Shown: piece by piece, positions 1-4,709 of the stretch | Layout: every line of letters starts with the position of its first letter | Position numbering within the stretch: the first letter of the stretch is position 1 | From: Candidatus Bathyarchaeota archaeon | GTDB lineage: Archaea; Thermoproteota; Bathyarchaeia; Bathyarchaeales; UBA233 | Reading direction: 5' to 3' | NCBI GenBank assembly: GCA_003661945.1 | Contig: QMXC01000103.1 | Span: 1 to 5,062 of the forward strand | Length of the DNA stretch: 5,062 nt | Program-made: the position numbers and the translations under genes | Notes under the pieces: model-generated | The model's database searches: none | Seen by the model: only the letters and a program-made list of their open reading frames with translations | Told to the model about the DNA's origin: nothing

Positions 1-1023
1 CTCGCACCCGGCAGCGGCAGCAAAAAAGTGTATTTTGGAAATAGCGGAACCGAAGCCGTTGAAGCAGCTATAAAACTTGCGAAGTGGCACACTCGGAAGC
101 CTCTCTTCATCGGTTTCATCAGTGCTTTCCACGGTCGAACAACGGGTTCGCTTTCTTTCACTGCAAGTAAGCCAACTCAGCGGCGGCATTTCTTCCCGCT
201 TATGCCCGGAGTAACGCACGTGCCTTATCCTTACTGTTACCGCTGTCCTTTCAAACAAACGTTTCCCAGCTGTAACTATTGGTGCGTTGACTTCATTGAC
301 GAGTTTGTTTTCAGCAAATATGTGCCTCCTGAAAACGTTGCGGCTATACTCTTCGAACCCATTCAAGGCGAAGGCGGCTACGTGGTTCCCCCGGAAGGGT
401 ATTTCCAACGTTTGAAGAAGCTAGCTGACAAATACGGTATACTGCTAATCGACGATGAGGTTCAAGCCGGTATGGGTAGAACTGGAAGATGGTTCGCCAT
501 CGAACACTGGAACATTGAACCCGACGTTGTCTGCATGGCTAAGGCGTTAGCTTCCGGAATGCCCTTAGGCGCCACAATAGCTAAGGCGAAAATTATGGAT
601 TGGGAAGGCGGCTCGCACGCCAGCACTTTCGGCGGAAACCCCGTTGCCTGCGCAGCTGCCGTGGCGACGATAAATGTGATACGTGAGGAGAACTTGTTGG
701 AAAACGCATCTCAGCAAGGCAACTATATAATGCGGCGTTTACGCGAGTTCGCTGAAAAAAGCGAAATAGTCGGCGACGTAAGAGGTAAGGGGCTCATGAT
801 AGGCGTCGAGATAGTGGAAGACAAGAACTCGAAGAAGCCCGCGCCTGAAAAAGCAAAAGAAATAATGCTGCGTTCTTGGCGCCGAGGAGTAGCAGTCATC
901 ACCTGCGGAACCTCAACGGTGCGGATAGCCCCTCCGCTAAACATAACCAGAGAACTCGTAGACGCGGCTCTCGACATAATCGAAGACGTTATAGGCGAAG
1001 TGGAAAAAGAATCCGCCGCCTAG
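1..1023 (+). CDS. Class III (PLP-dependent) aminotransferase, 5'-truncated by the window edge
   Basis: Fold-type I PLP enzyme of the acetylornithine/ornithine/4-aminobutyrate aminotransferase group, expected to be cytosolic and to move an amino group between an amino acid and a 2-oxo acid. The frame is open to base 1 and the first residues (LAPGSGSKKVYFGNSGTEAV) are internal family sequence, so the GTG at 28 is not the start and roughly 100 N-terminal residues are missing. Visible landmarks: NSGTEA (phosphate-binding region), AFHGRT, EPIQGEGG, IDDEVQAGMGRTG with the PLP-nitrogen aspartate at 454-456, MAKALASG with the Schiff-base lysine at 541-543, and STFGGNPVACAA. A cysteine-rich insertion (C-x2-C-x8-C-x3-C, 235-285) follows the AFHGRT region; I associate this with archaeal branch members. 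Some archaeal relatives are amino acid racemases, so substrate and even reaction type cannot be fixed. The C-terminus is complete. No functional link to the metal genes is evident. Confidence 0.93.
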   Translation, partial: LAPGSGSKKVYFGNSGTEAVEAAIKLAKWHTRKPLFIGFISAFHGRTTGSLSFTASKPTQRRHFFPLMPGVTHVPYPYCYRCPFKQTFPSCNYWCVDFIDEFVFSKYVPPENVAAILFEPIQGEGGYVVPPEGYFQRLKKLADKYGILLIDDEVQAGMGRTGRWFAIEHWNIEPDVVCMAKALASGMPLGATIAKAKIMDWEGGSHASTFGGNPVACAAAVATINVIREENLLENASQQGNYIMRRLREFAEKSEIVGDVRGKGLMIGVEIVEDKNSKKPAPEKAKEIMLRSWRRGVAVITCGTSTVRIAPPLNITRELVDAALDIIEDVIGEVEKESAA

Positions 1024-1029
1024 CCCTCC

Positions 1030-1050
1030 GTTTTCTATTCGTTTATTTTT
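1030..1050 (+). terminator. T-rich probable archaeal terminator after the aminotransferase
   Basis: Starting 7 bases after the stop codon there is a pyrimidine tract with runs TTTT, TTTA and TTTTT. Archaeal RNA polymerase terminates on U-rich stretches without needing a hairpin, and no clear stem precedes this one. The position, between a stop codon and a TATA-like element of the next gene, supports the reading. It is inferred from composition only. Confidence 0.4.
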
Positions 1051-1054
1051 GGAA

Positions 1055-1066
1055 AATTATTTAAGG
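1055..1066 (+). promoter_or_regulatory. TATA-like element for the divalent-cation permease gene
   Basis: AATTATTTAAGG resembles an archaeal box A preceded by purines (GGAAA at 1051-1055). A transcript would start near 1085-1092, giving a leader of roughly 120 bases before the preferred ATG at 1210. That is long for an archaeal gene and contains a 15-codon ORF (1093-1140). The assignment rests on composition and spacing alone. Confidence 0.45.
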
Positions 1067-1092
1067 CGTTGTAGTATTTCCTTTATAGCTTC

Positions 1093-1140
1093 ATGACTAA
1101 ATTGAGTTGGGAGCAGTATTCCGGTTGGATACGGCTCTAA
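1093..1140 (+). other. Possible 15-codon leader ORF ahead of the permease
   Basis: ATG to TAA encodes MTKLSWEQYSGWIRL. It begins about 30 bases downstream of the centre of the TATA-like element, close to where the transcript should start, so it could be translated as a leaderless or near-leaderless peptide. It has no recognisable family, and a 15-codon ORF can easily arise by chance. It is listed because it is the first ATG of the likely permease transcript and would be read before the real start at 1210. Confidence 0.2.
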
Positions 1141-1209
1141 AGAAACGTACGCTTGAAAGGTGGCTGGAGATGGAAGGTGTGTGCGAAGACGATTCGTTTG
1201 GTGACCAAA

Positions 1210-2484
1210 ATGAGAGCAGCCAGTCTTTCCTTTCGGTCTTTTCGACGCAAAATCTCCAGCCCATTAACTTCTCAGCGGACTTTTTCTTCCCGTAATGTTA
1301 AGACGCTGTGGAAAACATTTAATCAGTCTTTATCCGCCTTTGTTATGAATCTTCTGGGACTCGTCGCCGGAGGGCTGGTTGCGTTTTATTTCGGGCTTTT
1401 TTCTAAGGAACCATGGATTATCCTTCTTTATCCAGCTATCCTAAGCTCTAGAGGGGTTATCGGCGGGCTACTCTGCGGGCGCCTTAGCACAGGATTGCAT
1501 CTAGGTGTTATTTATCCAAAATTCGTTGGCAATACACGGCGTTTTTATTCACTCATTCAAGCTCTCATCGTTTTAGCTTTCCTTTCCGCTTTCTTCACAT
1601 CGTTGGTGGCGTTCCTTTTCACCTACGTGTTGTGGGGTGTTTCTCCAGCGGCTTTTACCTCTATTCTGTTCTTTGTTGTTGCTACAATGGCGTTGTCTAT
1701 TCTGCTGGTTTCGCCATTAACCATAGGCATATCCTTCCTCTCTTTCAAAACTGGATTAGACCCCGATGTTGTCTTGTATCCAATTCAATCCTCAACCGCT
1801 GACGTCTTAGTCACATTTTGCTATGTTTCCGTGCTAACCCTGTTCTTTTCTTACGGCTTTTTAGGATGGATGGTCATACTCGCTATATGCTTCGTTTTCG
1901 CCTTGTTAGCTATCTATTCTATGGTAAAGAATTTCTCCGATTTGTCTTTCGCTAAAACTTTACGTGAGGCTTTTTTCGTAATAGTTTTAGTCAGTCTCAT
2001 CGTTAATGTAACGGGCTCTTTCCTCGGGCAGATTCGCCGGATAATTGGGAACGTTCCGGAAATCTATGTTGTTTATCCAGCTTTGAACAGCACTATTGGC
2101 GATTTAGGCGCTGTTGTGGGCTCAACTGCGACGACCAAACTCGCCTTAGGCACGCTTGATTCTTCCTTCTTAAGCATAAAAGGACACGTCGCAGAAATCA
2201 CCGGTTCATGGGCGGCTTCTGTTATCATGTTCTCTGCGTTTTCCGTTTTCGCCGTGGTTGTTCAAGGAGGAGTTCCACCCTTCTTTTCTACGTATCTTCT
2301 TTCTTTGCTGCTTTTGACAAACGTTATCGCTGCTTTCTGTATGATACTCATTTCGTACGCTGTGGGCATAATTACCTTCCAGAAAGGACTGGACCCCGAT
2401 AACTTTGTAATTCCCATTGAGAGCTCGCTGGCAGATACCATGACAACGCTCGCGCTTCTCATAGCGTTAACCTTAATCGGATGA
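1210..2484 (+). CDS. SLC41/MgtE-type divalent cation permease, two membrane repeats
   Basis: Integral membrane protein expected to pass Mg2+ or a similar divalent cation across the cytoplasmic membrane. It carries two homologous MgtE-type repeats, about residues 46-230 and 245-424. Matching landmarks recur about 211-215 residues apart: PAILSS at 75 against PALNST at 290, and GLDPD at 182 against GLDPD at 393, each GLDPD followed by a P-I-x-S-S-x-A-D segment. About ten hydrophobic segments are visible. The N-terminal and CBS domains that sense Mg2+ in bacterial MgtE are absent, as in SLC41 and archaeal relatives (COG1824-like). I chose ATG 1210 because GGTGA (1200-1204), a good match to the archaeal anti-Shine-Dalgarno, lies 5 bases before it. 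In-frame alternatives are TTG 1153, GTG 1177, TTG 1198 and GTG 1201. The first 45 residues are rich in Arg and Ser, which is unusual, so the start is the weakest part. The PhoU/TrkA_C pair downstream is the typical archaeal neighbour. Confidence 0.87.
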   Translation: MRAASLSFRSFRRKISSPLTSQRTFSSRNVKTLWKTFNQSLSAFVMNLLGLVAGGLVAFYFGLFSKEPWIILLYPAILSSRGVIGGLLCGRLSTGLHLGVIYPKFVGNTRRFYSLIQALIVLAFLSAFFTSLVAFLFTYVLWGVSPAAFTSILFFVVATMALSILLVSPLTIGISFLSFKTGLDPDVVLYPIQSSTADVLVTFCYVSVLTLFFSYGFLGWMVILAICFVFALLAIYSMVKNFSDLSFAKTLREAFFVIVLVSLIVNVTGSFLGQIRRIIGNVPEIYVVYPALNSTIGDLGAVVGSTATTKLALGTLDSSFLSIKGHVAEITGSWAASVIMFSAFSVFAVVVQGGVPPFFSTYLLSLLLLTNVIAAFCMILISYAVGIITFQKGLDPDNFVIPIESSLADTMTTLALLIALTLIG

Positions 2485-2489
2485 CGACG

Positions 2490-2511
2490 CTTCGCTCTGC
2501 TGGAGCGTAAG
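2490..2511 (+). repeat. Imperfect inverted repeat after the permease stop codon
   Basis: CGCTC (2493-2497) pairs with GAGCG (2503-2507) around a 5-base loop, and the stem extends by CTT (2490-2492) with AAG (2509-2511) if T2508 is bulged, giving eight pairs. It starts 6 bases after the permease stop and ends at the TATA-like element of the next gene. No T run follows, so a classical terminator is unlikely. It might stabilise the permease mRNA 3' end or be chance. Confidence 0.3.
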
Positions 2512-2522
2512 AAACTTATATC
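2512..2522 (+). promoter_or_regulatory. TATA-like element for the phoU/trkA_C pair
   Basis: AAACTTATATC has a purine-rich start and a TTATAT core, close to an archaeal BRE plus box A. A transcript would begin at roughly 2541-2546, so the two PhoU-like genes appear to have their own promoter instead of depending only on read-through from the permease. Just downstream, GTTTAAC occurs twice in immediate tandem (2526-2532 and 2533-2539), between the box and the predicted start, where a repressor could bind. Confidence 0.55.
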
Positions 2523-2540
2523 GGTGTTTAACGTTTAACT

Positions 2541-2576
2541 ATGCTGGAAACCAGTTTAAAACTGGAGAGACCTTAA
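2541..2576 (+). other. Possible 11-codon leader ORF with alternative hairpins before the first PhoU-like gene
   Basis: ATG to TAA encodes MLETSLKLERP and ends 4 bases before the ATG at 2581. The ATG lies almost exactly where the TATA-like element predicts the transcript start. Inside it, CTGG (2543-2546), CCAG (2551-2554) and CTGG (2562-2565) allow two mutually exclusive stems: a short CTGG-AAA-CCAG hairpin, or the longer CCAGTTT-A-AAACTGG inverted repeat at 2551-2565, whose one-base centre would have to open into a loop. The second stem ends at the GGAG (2564-2567) that could serve the downstream start. Either an operator or a leader-type control could be intended; both are inference. Confidence 0.25.
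2551..2565. repeat. 7-bp perfect inverted repeat, possible operator
   Basis: CCAGTTT and AAACTGG flank a single central A. A near-perfect dyad with a 1-base centre is more typical of a protein-binding site than of an RNA hairpin. It lies about 10-20 bases downstream of the predicted transcript start and 15 bases before the ATG of the first PhoU-like gene. It does not resemble the TTAGG/CCTAA operator seen farther right, so another regulator would be involved. Confidence 0.4.
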
Positions 2577-2580
2577 ACGA

Positions 2581-3195
2581 ATGTCAGAGTTCGAAAAAAT
2601 AGAGTATGAGCCCCACTCGGTGCGTGAGCTTCTCCTCGAGATGAAAGACACCTCGGAACTAATGATAGACCTAGCGTATTCCGCTGCTCTTTTCAACGAC
2701 CGCGAACTGGCCGAAGAGGTGTTAGAACTAGAAAGTCACGTTGACTTGTTAGCTTACCAGCTAAACATGAGCACGATGATTGCTGCCCGCGACCCTGAAG
2801 ACGCCGAATCCCTAGTAGCCGTGCTTAAAGTCGCGTCAAGTGCAGATAAAATTTCAGACGCAGCGGCAGATATCGCCGCAATAGTGCTGCGCAAAATAGG
2901 CGTTCATCCCTTGGTCTCAAAAGTCTTCAAAAAGGTCGAAGAGGGACTTGTGAAAGCTATTGTAAAGTCTAACTCTATCTTGGCTGGAAAAAGCTTAGAT
3001 GAGCTGGAGCTTGCGGCGAAAATAGGAGTGGACATCACCGCAATACGTCGGCAGAGAAGATGGATTATCAACCCTAAAGGCAGCGAAAGAATTCGAGAGG
3101 GCGACGTGCTTTTCGCCCGAGGCTCCCACACGGGTGTAGAAGAGCTGAAACAGCTTGCTGACGGCACTCTTCGAAAACTGGAGGACGAAACGTAG
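2581..3195 (+). CDS. PhoU-like and TrkA_C (RCK_C) domain protein, first paralog
   Basis: A 204-residue soluble cytoplasmic protein of the COG3273 type. Residues about 13-110 are an alpha-helical PhoU-like domain with two of the acidic E/D-x-x-x-D motifs used by PhoU proteins for metal binding (E51-D55 and D89-D93, the latter in a DKISDAAADIA segment). Residues about 120-198 form a TrkA_C domain, recognisable by the IRR at 155-157, the P165 turn, the GD at 174-175 and G181. RCK_C domains bind small ligands and gate K+ and other cation transporters. No signal peptide or membrane segment is visible. The ATG at 2581 is the first good start; GGAG at 2564-2567 is 13 bases upstream, which is rather far. 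Its position after an SLC41-type permease and beside a paralog suggests that it regulates that permease, which is inferred from known archaeal neighbourhoods. The exact ligand is unknown. It is not a phosphate-uptake PhoU, as no pst genes are nearby. Confidence 0.85.
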   Translation: MSEFEKIEYEPHSVRELLLEMKDTSELMIDLAYSAALFNDRELAEEVLELESHVDLLAYQLNMSTMIAARDPEDAESLVAVLKVASSADKISDAAADIAAIVLRKIGVHPLVSKVFKKVEEGLVKAIVKSNSILAGKSLDELELAAKIGVDITAIRRQRRWIINPKGSERIREGDVLFARGSHTGVEELKQLADGTLRKLEDET

Positions 3196-3197
3196 AT

Positions 3198-3794
3198 ATG
3201 CCTAGCCAAGAACAAATCGAAAAAATCGTTGAGAAACTGGCAGAGCTTAAGGACACGTCCGAACTCATGCTGGACCTGGCTTACTCTGCAATTCTGCTGA
3301 ACAGCCGTGAACTGGCAGAAGAAGTCGAAGAGCTAGAAGAACACGTGGACGAGCTGCACACGGAATTCGAACTCTTAGTGTTGTCCAGCGGCTTCAAACG
3401 CCAAGAATCCAAACACTTCTTGGGGCTGATACGCATAGGAGTAGTAACCGAAGCCATCGCAGACGCTGCAGCTGAAATGGCTGAAGTGGTACTTCGCCAG
3501 CTAGAACCGCACCCAGTACTGAAAATGGTAATAAAAGAAGCTGAAGAAACCGTTCTCCGCGTACAAGTTTCAGAAAACTCGCCCTTGGCTGATAAAACCA
3601 TGCGTGAAGCTCGAATTCCTGAGAAAACGGGGATGTGGGTGCTAGCGATAAGGCGTGGAAACCGATGGATACGTCCAAAACCGCGGACAAAAATACGTGC
3701 TGGCGACATATTGATTGCGTCTGGCTACGCCGAAGGAGAAGAAGACCTCAAACAACTAGCCACTGGACAAACAAACCAAGAAGAAACCGGCTAG
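3198..3794 (+). CDS. PhoU-like and TrkA_C (RCK_C) domain protein, second paralog
   Basis: A 198-residue soluble protein with the same layout as the gene before it: PhoU-like helices at about 9-105 and TrkA_C at about 116-192. Over a 37-residue stretch near the N-terminus (from LKDTSELM to EEHVDEL) I count 29 identical positions with the first paralog, so the pair arose by duplication. The acidic motifs are kept (E47-D51 and E85-D89, the latter as EAIAD), as are IRR and AGD in the TrkA_C part. The middle of the PhoU-like domain has diverged: SSGFKRQESKHF replaces the first paralog's ARDPEDAESL. Only 2 bases separate it from the upstream stop; GGAGG at 3180-3184 is 13 bases before the ATG, so the two are surely co-transcribed and probably form a heteromer. 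A regulatory role for the permease at 1210-2484 is inferred. Nothing here links it specifically to the iron genes downstream. Confidence 0.85.
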   Translation: MPSQEQIEKIVEKLAELKDTSELMLDLAYSAILLNSRELAEEVEELEEHVDELHTEFELLVLSSGFKRQESKHFLGLIRIGVVTEAIADAAAEMAEVVLRQLEPHPVLKMVIKEAEETVLRVQVSENSPLADKTMREARIPEKTGMWVLAIRRGNRWIRPKPRTKIRAGDILIASGYAEGEEDLKQLATGQTNQEETG

Positions 3795-3830
3795 ATGAAG
3801 TTCTATATCCGTGGTCTTGGGATAAGGCTA

Positions 3831-3840
3831 TTTTCGAAAA
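3831..3840. repeat. 10-bp perfect palindrome upstream of the metal repressor gene
   Basis: TTTTCGAAAA is self-complementary and lies 4 bases before the DtxR-type box. Together with the following AAC it also makes the purine-rich BRE-like lead into the TATA-like CTTTTAGG. It may be a second operator, an element of the promoter, or a chance palindrome in AT-rich DNA. Confidence 0.3.
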
Positions 3841-3841
3841 A

Positions 3842-3849
3842 CTTTTAGG
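3842..3849 (+). promoter_or_regulatory. TATA-like element of the metal repressor gene
   Basis: CTTTTAGG preceded by CGAAAAA (3835-3841) is the best box A candidate. Transcription would start near 3868-3875, within about 10 bases of the ATG at 3879, consistent with a leaderless message and with the lack of any Shine-Dalgarno before that ATG. It overlaps the left half of the palindromic operator, so a bound repressor would block TBP/TFB. The match to a TATA consensus is weak. Confidence 0.4.
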
Positions 3850-3863
3850 CTAGCCTAACCTTT
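3845..3863. promoter_or_regulatory. DtxR/IdeR-type operator at the repressor's own promoter
   Basis: Bases 3845-3858 are a perfect 14-bp palindrome, TTAGGCTAGCCTAA. Extended to 19 bases it matches the published DtxR/IdeR box TWAGGTTAGSCTAACCTWA at 17 of 19 positions; the mismatches are C at position 6 and T at position 19. It sits 20 bases before the start codon of a DtxR-family gene and overlaps the likely TATA element, the classic arrangement for metal-dependent autorepression. A related, less perfect copy lies before feoA (4429-4442). Confidence 0.8.
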
Positions 3864-3878
3864 TTAGAATAGTTGAAT

Positions 3879-4337
3879 ATGGCTGCCCAAGTCTCTAGAA
3901 GAGCTGAAGACTATCTAAGAATTATTTATGAAGTCGTATCTAGAAAGGGTTACGCCCGCATAAAGGACATAGCTATATCACTTAATGTCAAACCTGCAAC
4001 AGCTGTAGAAATGATGAAGAAACTCAAACATGAAAACCTCGTGAACTATGAGAAGTATGGCGGCGTTACTTTGACTCCTCGTGGAAAAGAAATAGCTGAA
4101 ATCGTTAAAAAACGCCACGACGTGTTTCAAAAATTTCTTGAAATACTGCTTGTTCCAAAGGACATAGCTTCAAAAGACGCTCATATACTTGAACATCAAT
4201 TGGACCCAAAAACAATACTGCAATTCACTCGTTTCGTAGAATTCGTAGTTTCTTCTTCAGAGCGCCCAAAATTTGTGGAAAGGTGGATGGAGCACTTTCG
4301 AAAATATTGCGAACAACAAGAACGCAGCAAAATTTAG
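3879..4337 (+). CDS. DtxR/MntR-family metal-dependent transcriptional repressor
   Basis: A 152-residue DNA-binding repressor that should bind divalent metal and then operator DNA. Residues about 5-70 form the winged helix-turn-helix (recognition region DIAISLNVKPATAVEMMKKL, wing YEKYGGVTLTPRG), very like MntR. Residues about 70-145 form the helical dimerisation and metal domain. There is no C-terminal SH3-like domain, so the length matches MntR and not DtxR/IdeR. Putative ligands by alignment with MntR: D11 (MntR D8), H80 (H77), H102 (E99), E105 (E102) and H106 (H103); R14 replaces MntR E11, as in DtxR. The His at 102 is found in neither classical type, so Fe2+ versus Mn2+ preference cannot be read off. 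I chose ATG 3879 over TTG 3873, six bases upstream; neither has a ribosome site, suggesting a leaderless mRNA. A near-consensus DtxR box overlaps its promoter, and the next operon is ferrous iron uptake, so iron control is the likely role. Confidence 0.88.
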   Translation: MAAQVSRRAEDYLRIIYEVVSRKGYARIKDIAISLNVKPATAVEMMKKLKHENLVNYEKYGGVTLTPRGKEIAEIVKKRHDVFQKFLEILLVPKDIASKDAHILEHQLDPKTILQFTRFVEFVVSSSERPKFVERWMEHFRKYCEQQERSKI

Positions 4338-4350
4338 GGCGAACTTGAAT

Positions 4351-4410
4351 TTTCCAAATGTATTTCGGTTTACCCATCCGACTCTAACATGTTTAGGGTA
4401 ATTTCCAAAT
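4351..4410 (+). repeat. Pair of TTTCCAAAT direct repeats in the feo upstream region
   Basis: TTTCCAAAT occurs at 4351-4359 and again at 4402-4410, a 51-base offset, in the 126-base gap between the repressor gene and feoA. The second copy lies directly upstream of the feoA box A candidate and may act as its BRE-side flank. A 9-base repeat in AT-rich DNA may be chance. Confidence 0.25.
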
Positions 4411-4413
4411 AAG

Positions 4414-4421
4414 CCTAAATA
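4414..4421 (+). promoter_or_regulatory. TATA-like element of the feo operon
   Basis: CCTAAATA, preceded by AAATAAG, is the best box A candidate. It predicts a transcript start near 4440-4446 and a leader of about 20 bases that still contains the GGGAG ribosome site. Its first six bases, CCTAAA, are also an inverted copy of TTTAGG at 4392-4397 and 4428-4433, so promoter and operator half-sites are interwoven. Confidence 0.4.
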
Positions 4422-4428
4422 CCAAGTT

Positions 4429-4442
4429 TTAGGTAGCCCTAG
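4429..4442. promoter_or_regulatory. Probable metal-repressor operator at the feo promoter
   Basis: TTAGG-TAGC-CCTAG has the same 5+4+5 architecture as the perfect TTAGG-CTAG-CCTAA box before the repressor gene, and both are preceded by TT. Extended to 19 bases it matches the DtxR/IdeR consensus at only 12 positions, so it is a weaker site. It sits between the TATA-like element and the start codon, overlapping the predicted transcript start, where binding would block initiation. Further half-sites flank it: TTTAGG at 4392-4397, CCTAAA at 4414-4419 and CCTAG at 4457-4461. Confidence 0.62.
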
Positions 4443-4463
4443 AATTGCAAGGGAGCCCTAGAA
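4435..4463 (+). repeat. 10-bp direct repeat across the feoA ribosome-binding region
   Basis: AGCCCTAGAA occurs at 4435-4444 and 4454-4463, spaced 19 bases apart. The second copy ends directly at the ATG of feoA and the first is followed by TTG, so the two contexts match at 12 of 13 bases. The GGGAG Shine-Dalgarno (4451-4455) overlaps the start of the second copy. CCCT at 4437-4440 can also pair with AGGG at 4450-4453, which would cover part of the ribosome site if the transcript begins early enough. Confidence 0.6.
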
Positions 4464-4709
4464 ATGGAGAAAAGGCTAAGCGAGCTTCAACCGGGAGAGA
4501 GGGGAGTAATAACTCGCATAGAGGGTTCTGGAGCCACCGTAAGAAGAATGTTAGACATGGGGCTCGTAAAAGGCACGGAAATAACCGTAATACGGAAAGC
4601 GCCTCTCGGAGACCCCGTTGAATTTCTGCTGAAAGGATACAACTTGAGCCTAAGAAGAAAAGAAAGCGAACACGTCTACGTGCGTGTAGAAGAAGGAGGC
4701 ACGAAATGA
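4464..4709 (+). CDS. feoA: FeoA-family SH3-like protein, first copy
   Basis: An 81-residue cytoplasmic protein with the FeoA SH3-like beta-barrel, the small accessory component of ferrous iron transport that works with FeoB. Family features are visible across nearly the full length: LSELQPGERGVITRIEG at the start, the RRMLDMGLVKGTEITVIRKAPLGDP core with the conserved R-x-x-D/E-M-G turn, and a closing LSLRRKESEHVYV strand. Length is normal for the family. GGGAG (4451-4455) lies 8 bases before the ATG. It is the first gene of a feoA-feoA-feoB operon and shares the ATGA overlap with the next gene. A metal-repressor operator lies just upstream, so expression should rise when iron is scarce. Confidence 0.92.
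   Translation: MEKRLSELQPGERGVITRIEGSGATVRRMLDMGLVKGTEITVIRKAPLGDPVEFLLKGYNLSLRRKESEHVYVRVEEGGTK

Noticed and set aside
1024..1209. tRNA, riboswitch or CRISPR repeats in the longest intergenic stretch
   Set aside because: No cloverleaf, no M-box-like helices and no spaced repeats are visible; only a T-rich tract, a TATA-like element and a mini-ORF can be supported.
1107..1295. Open frame reading through the permease leader and its 5' coding end, with a protein-like start (RLDTALKKRTLERWLEMEG)
   Set aside because: It starts at a TTG with no clear ribosome site, overlaps the permease in another frame, loses protein-like character after about 30 residues and has no recognisable family. It is kept only as a hint of a possible indel near the permease 5' end.
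2208..2462. Short open frames on both strands inside the permease 3' half
   Set aside because: They lie wholly within the second MgtE repeat and have no independent start signals or recognisable motifs.
2490..2511. Hairpin after the permease as an intrinsic terminator
   Set aside because: No T tract follows and the stem abuts the next TATA-like element; it is listed only as an inverted repeat.
3281..3709. 142-codon minus-strand open frame opposite the second PhoU-like gene
   Set aside because: It is dominated by Ser and Arg with no domain, as expected for the complement of a Glu/Leu-rich coding frame; the + strand gene is clearly the real one.
2581..3794. Reading the two PhoU-like genes as phosphate-uptake regulators
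   Set aside because: They carry a TrkA_C domain that classical PhoU lacks, and they lie beside a divalent-cation permease with no pst or pho genes in view.
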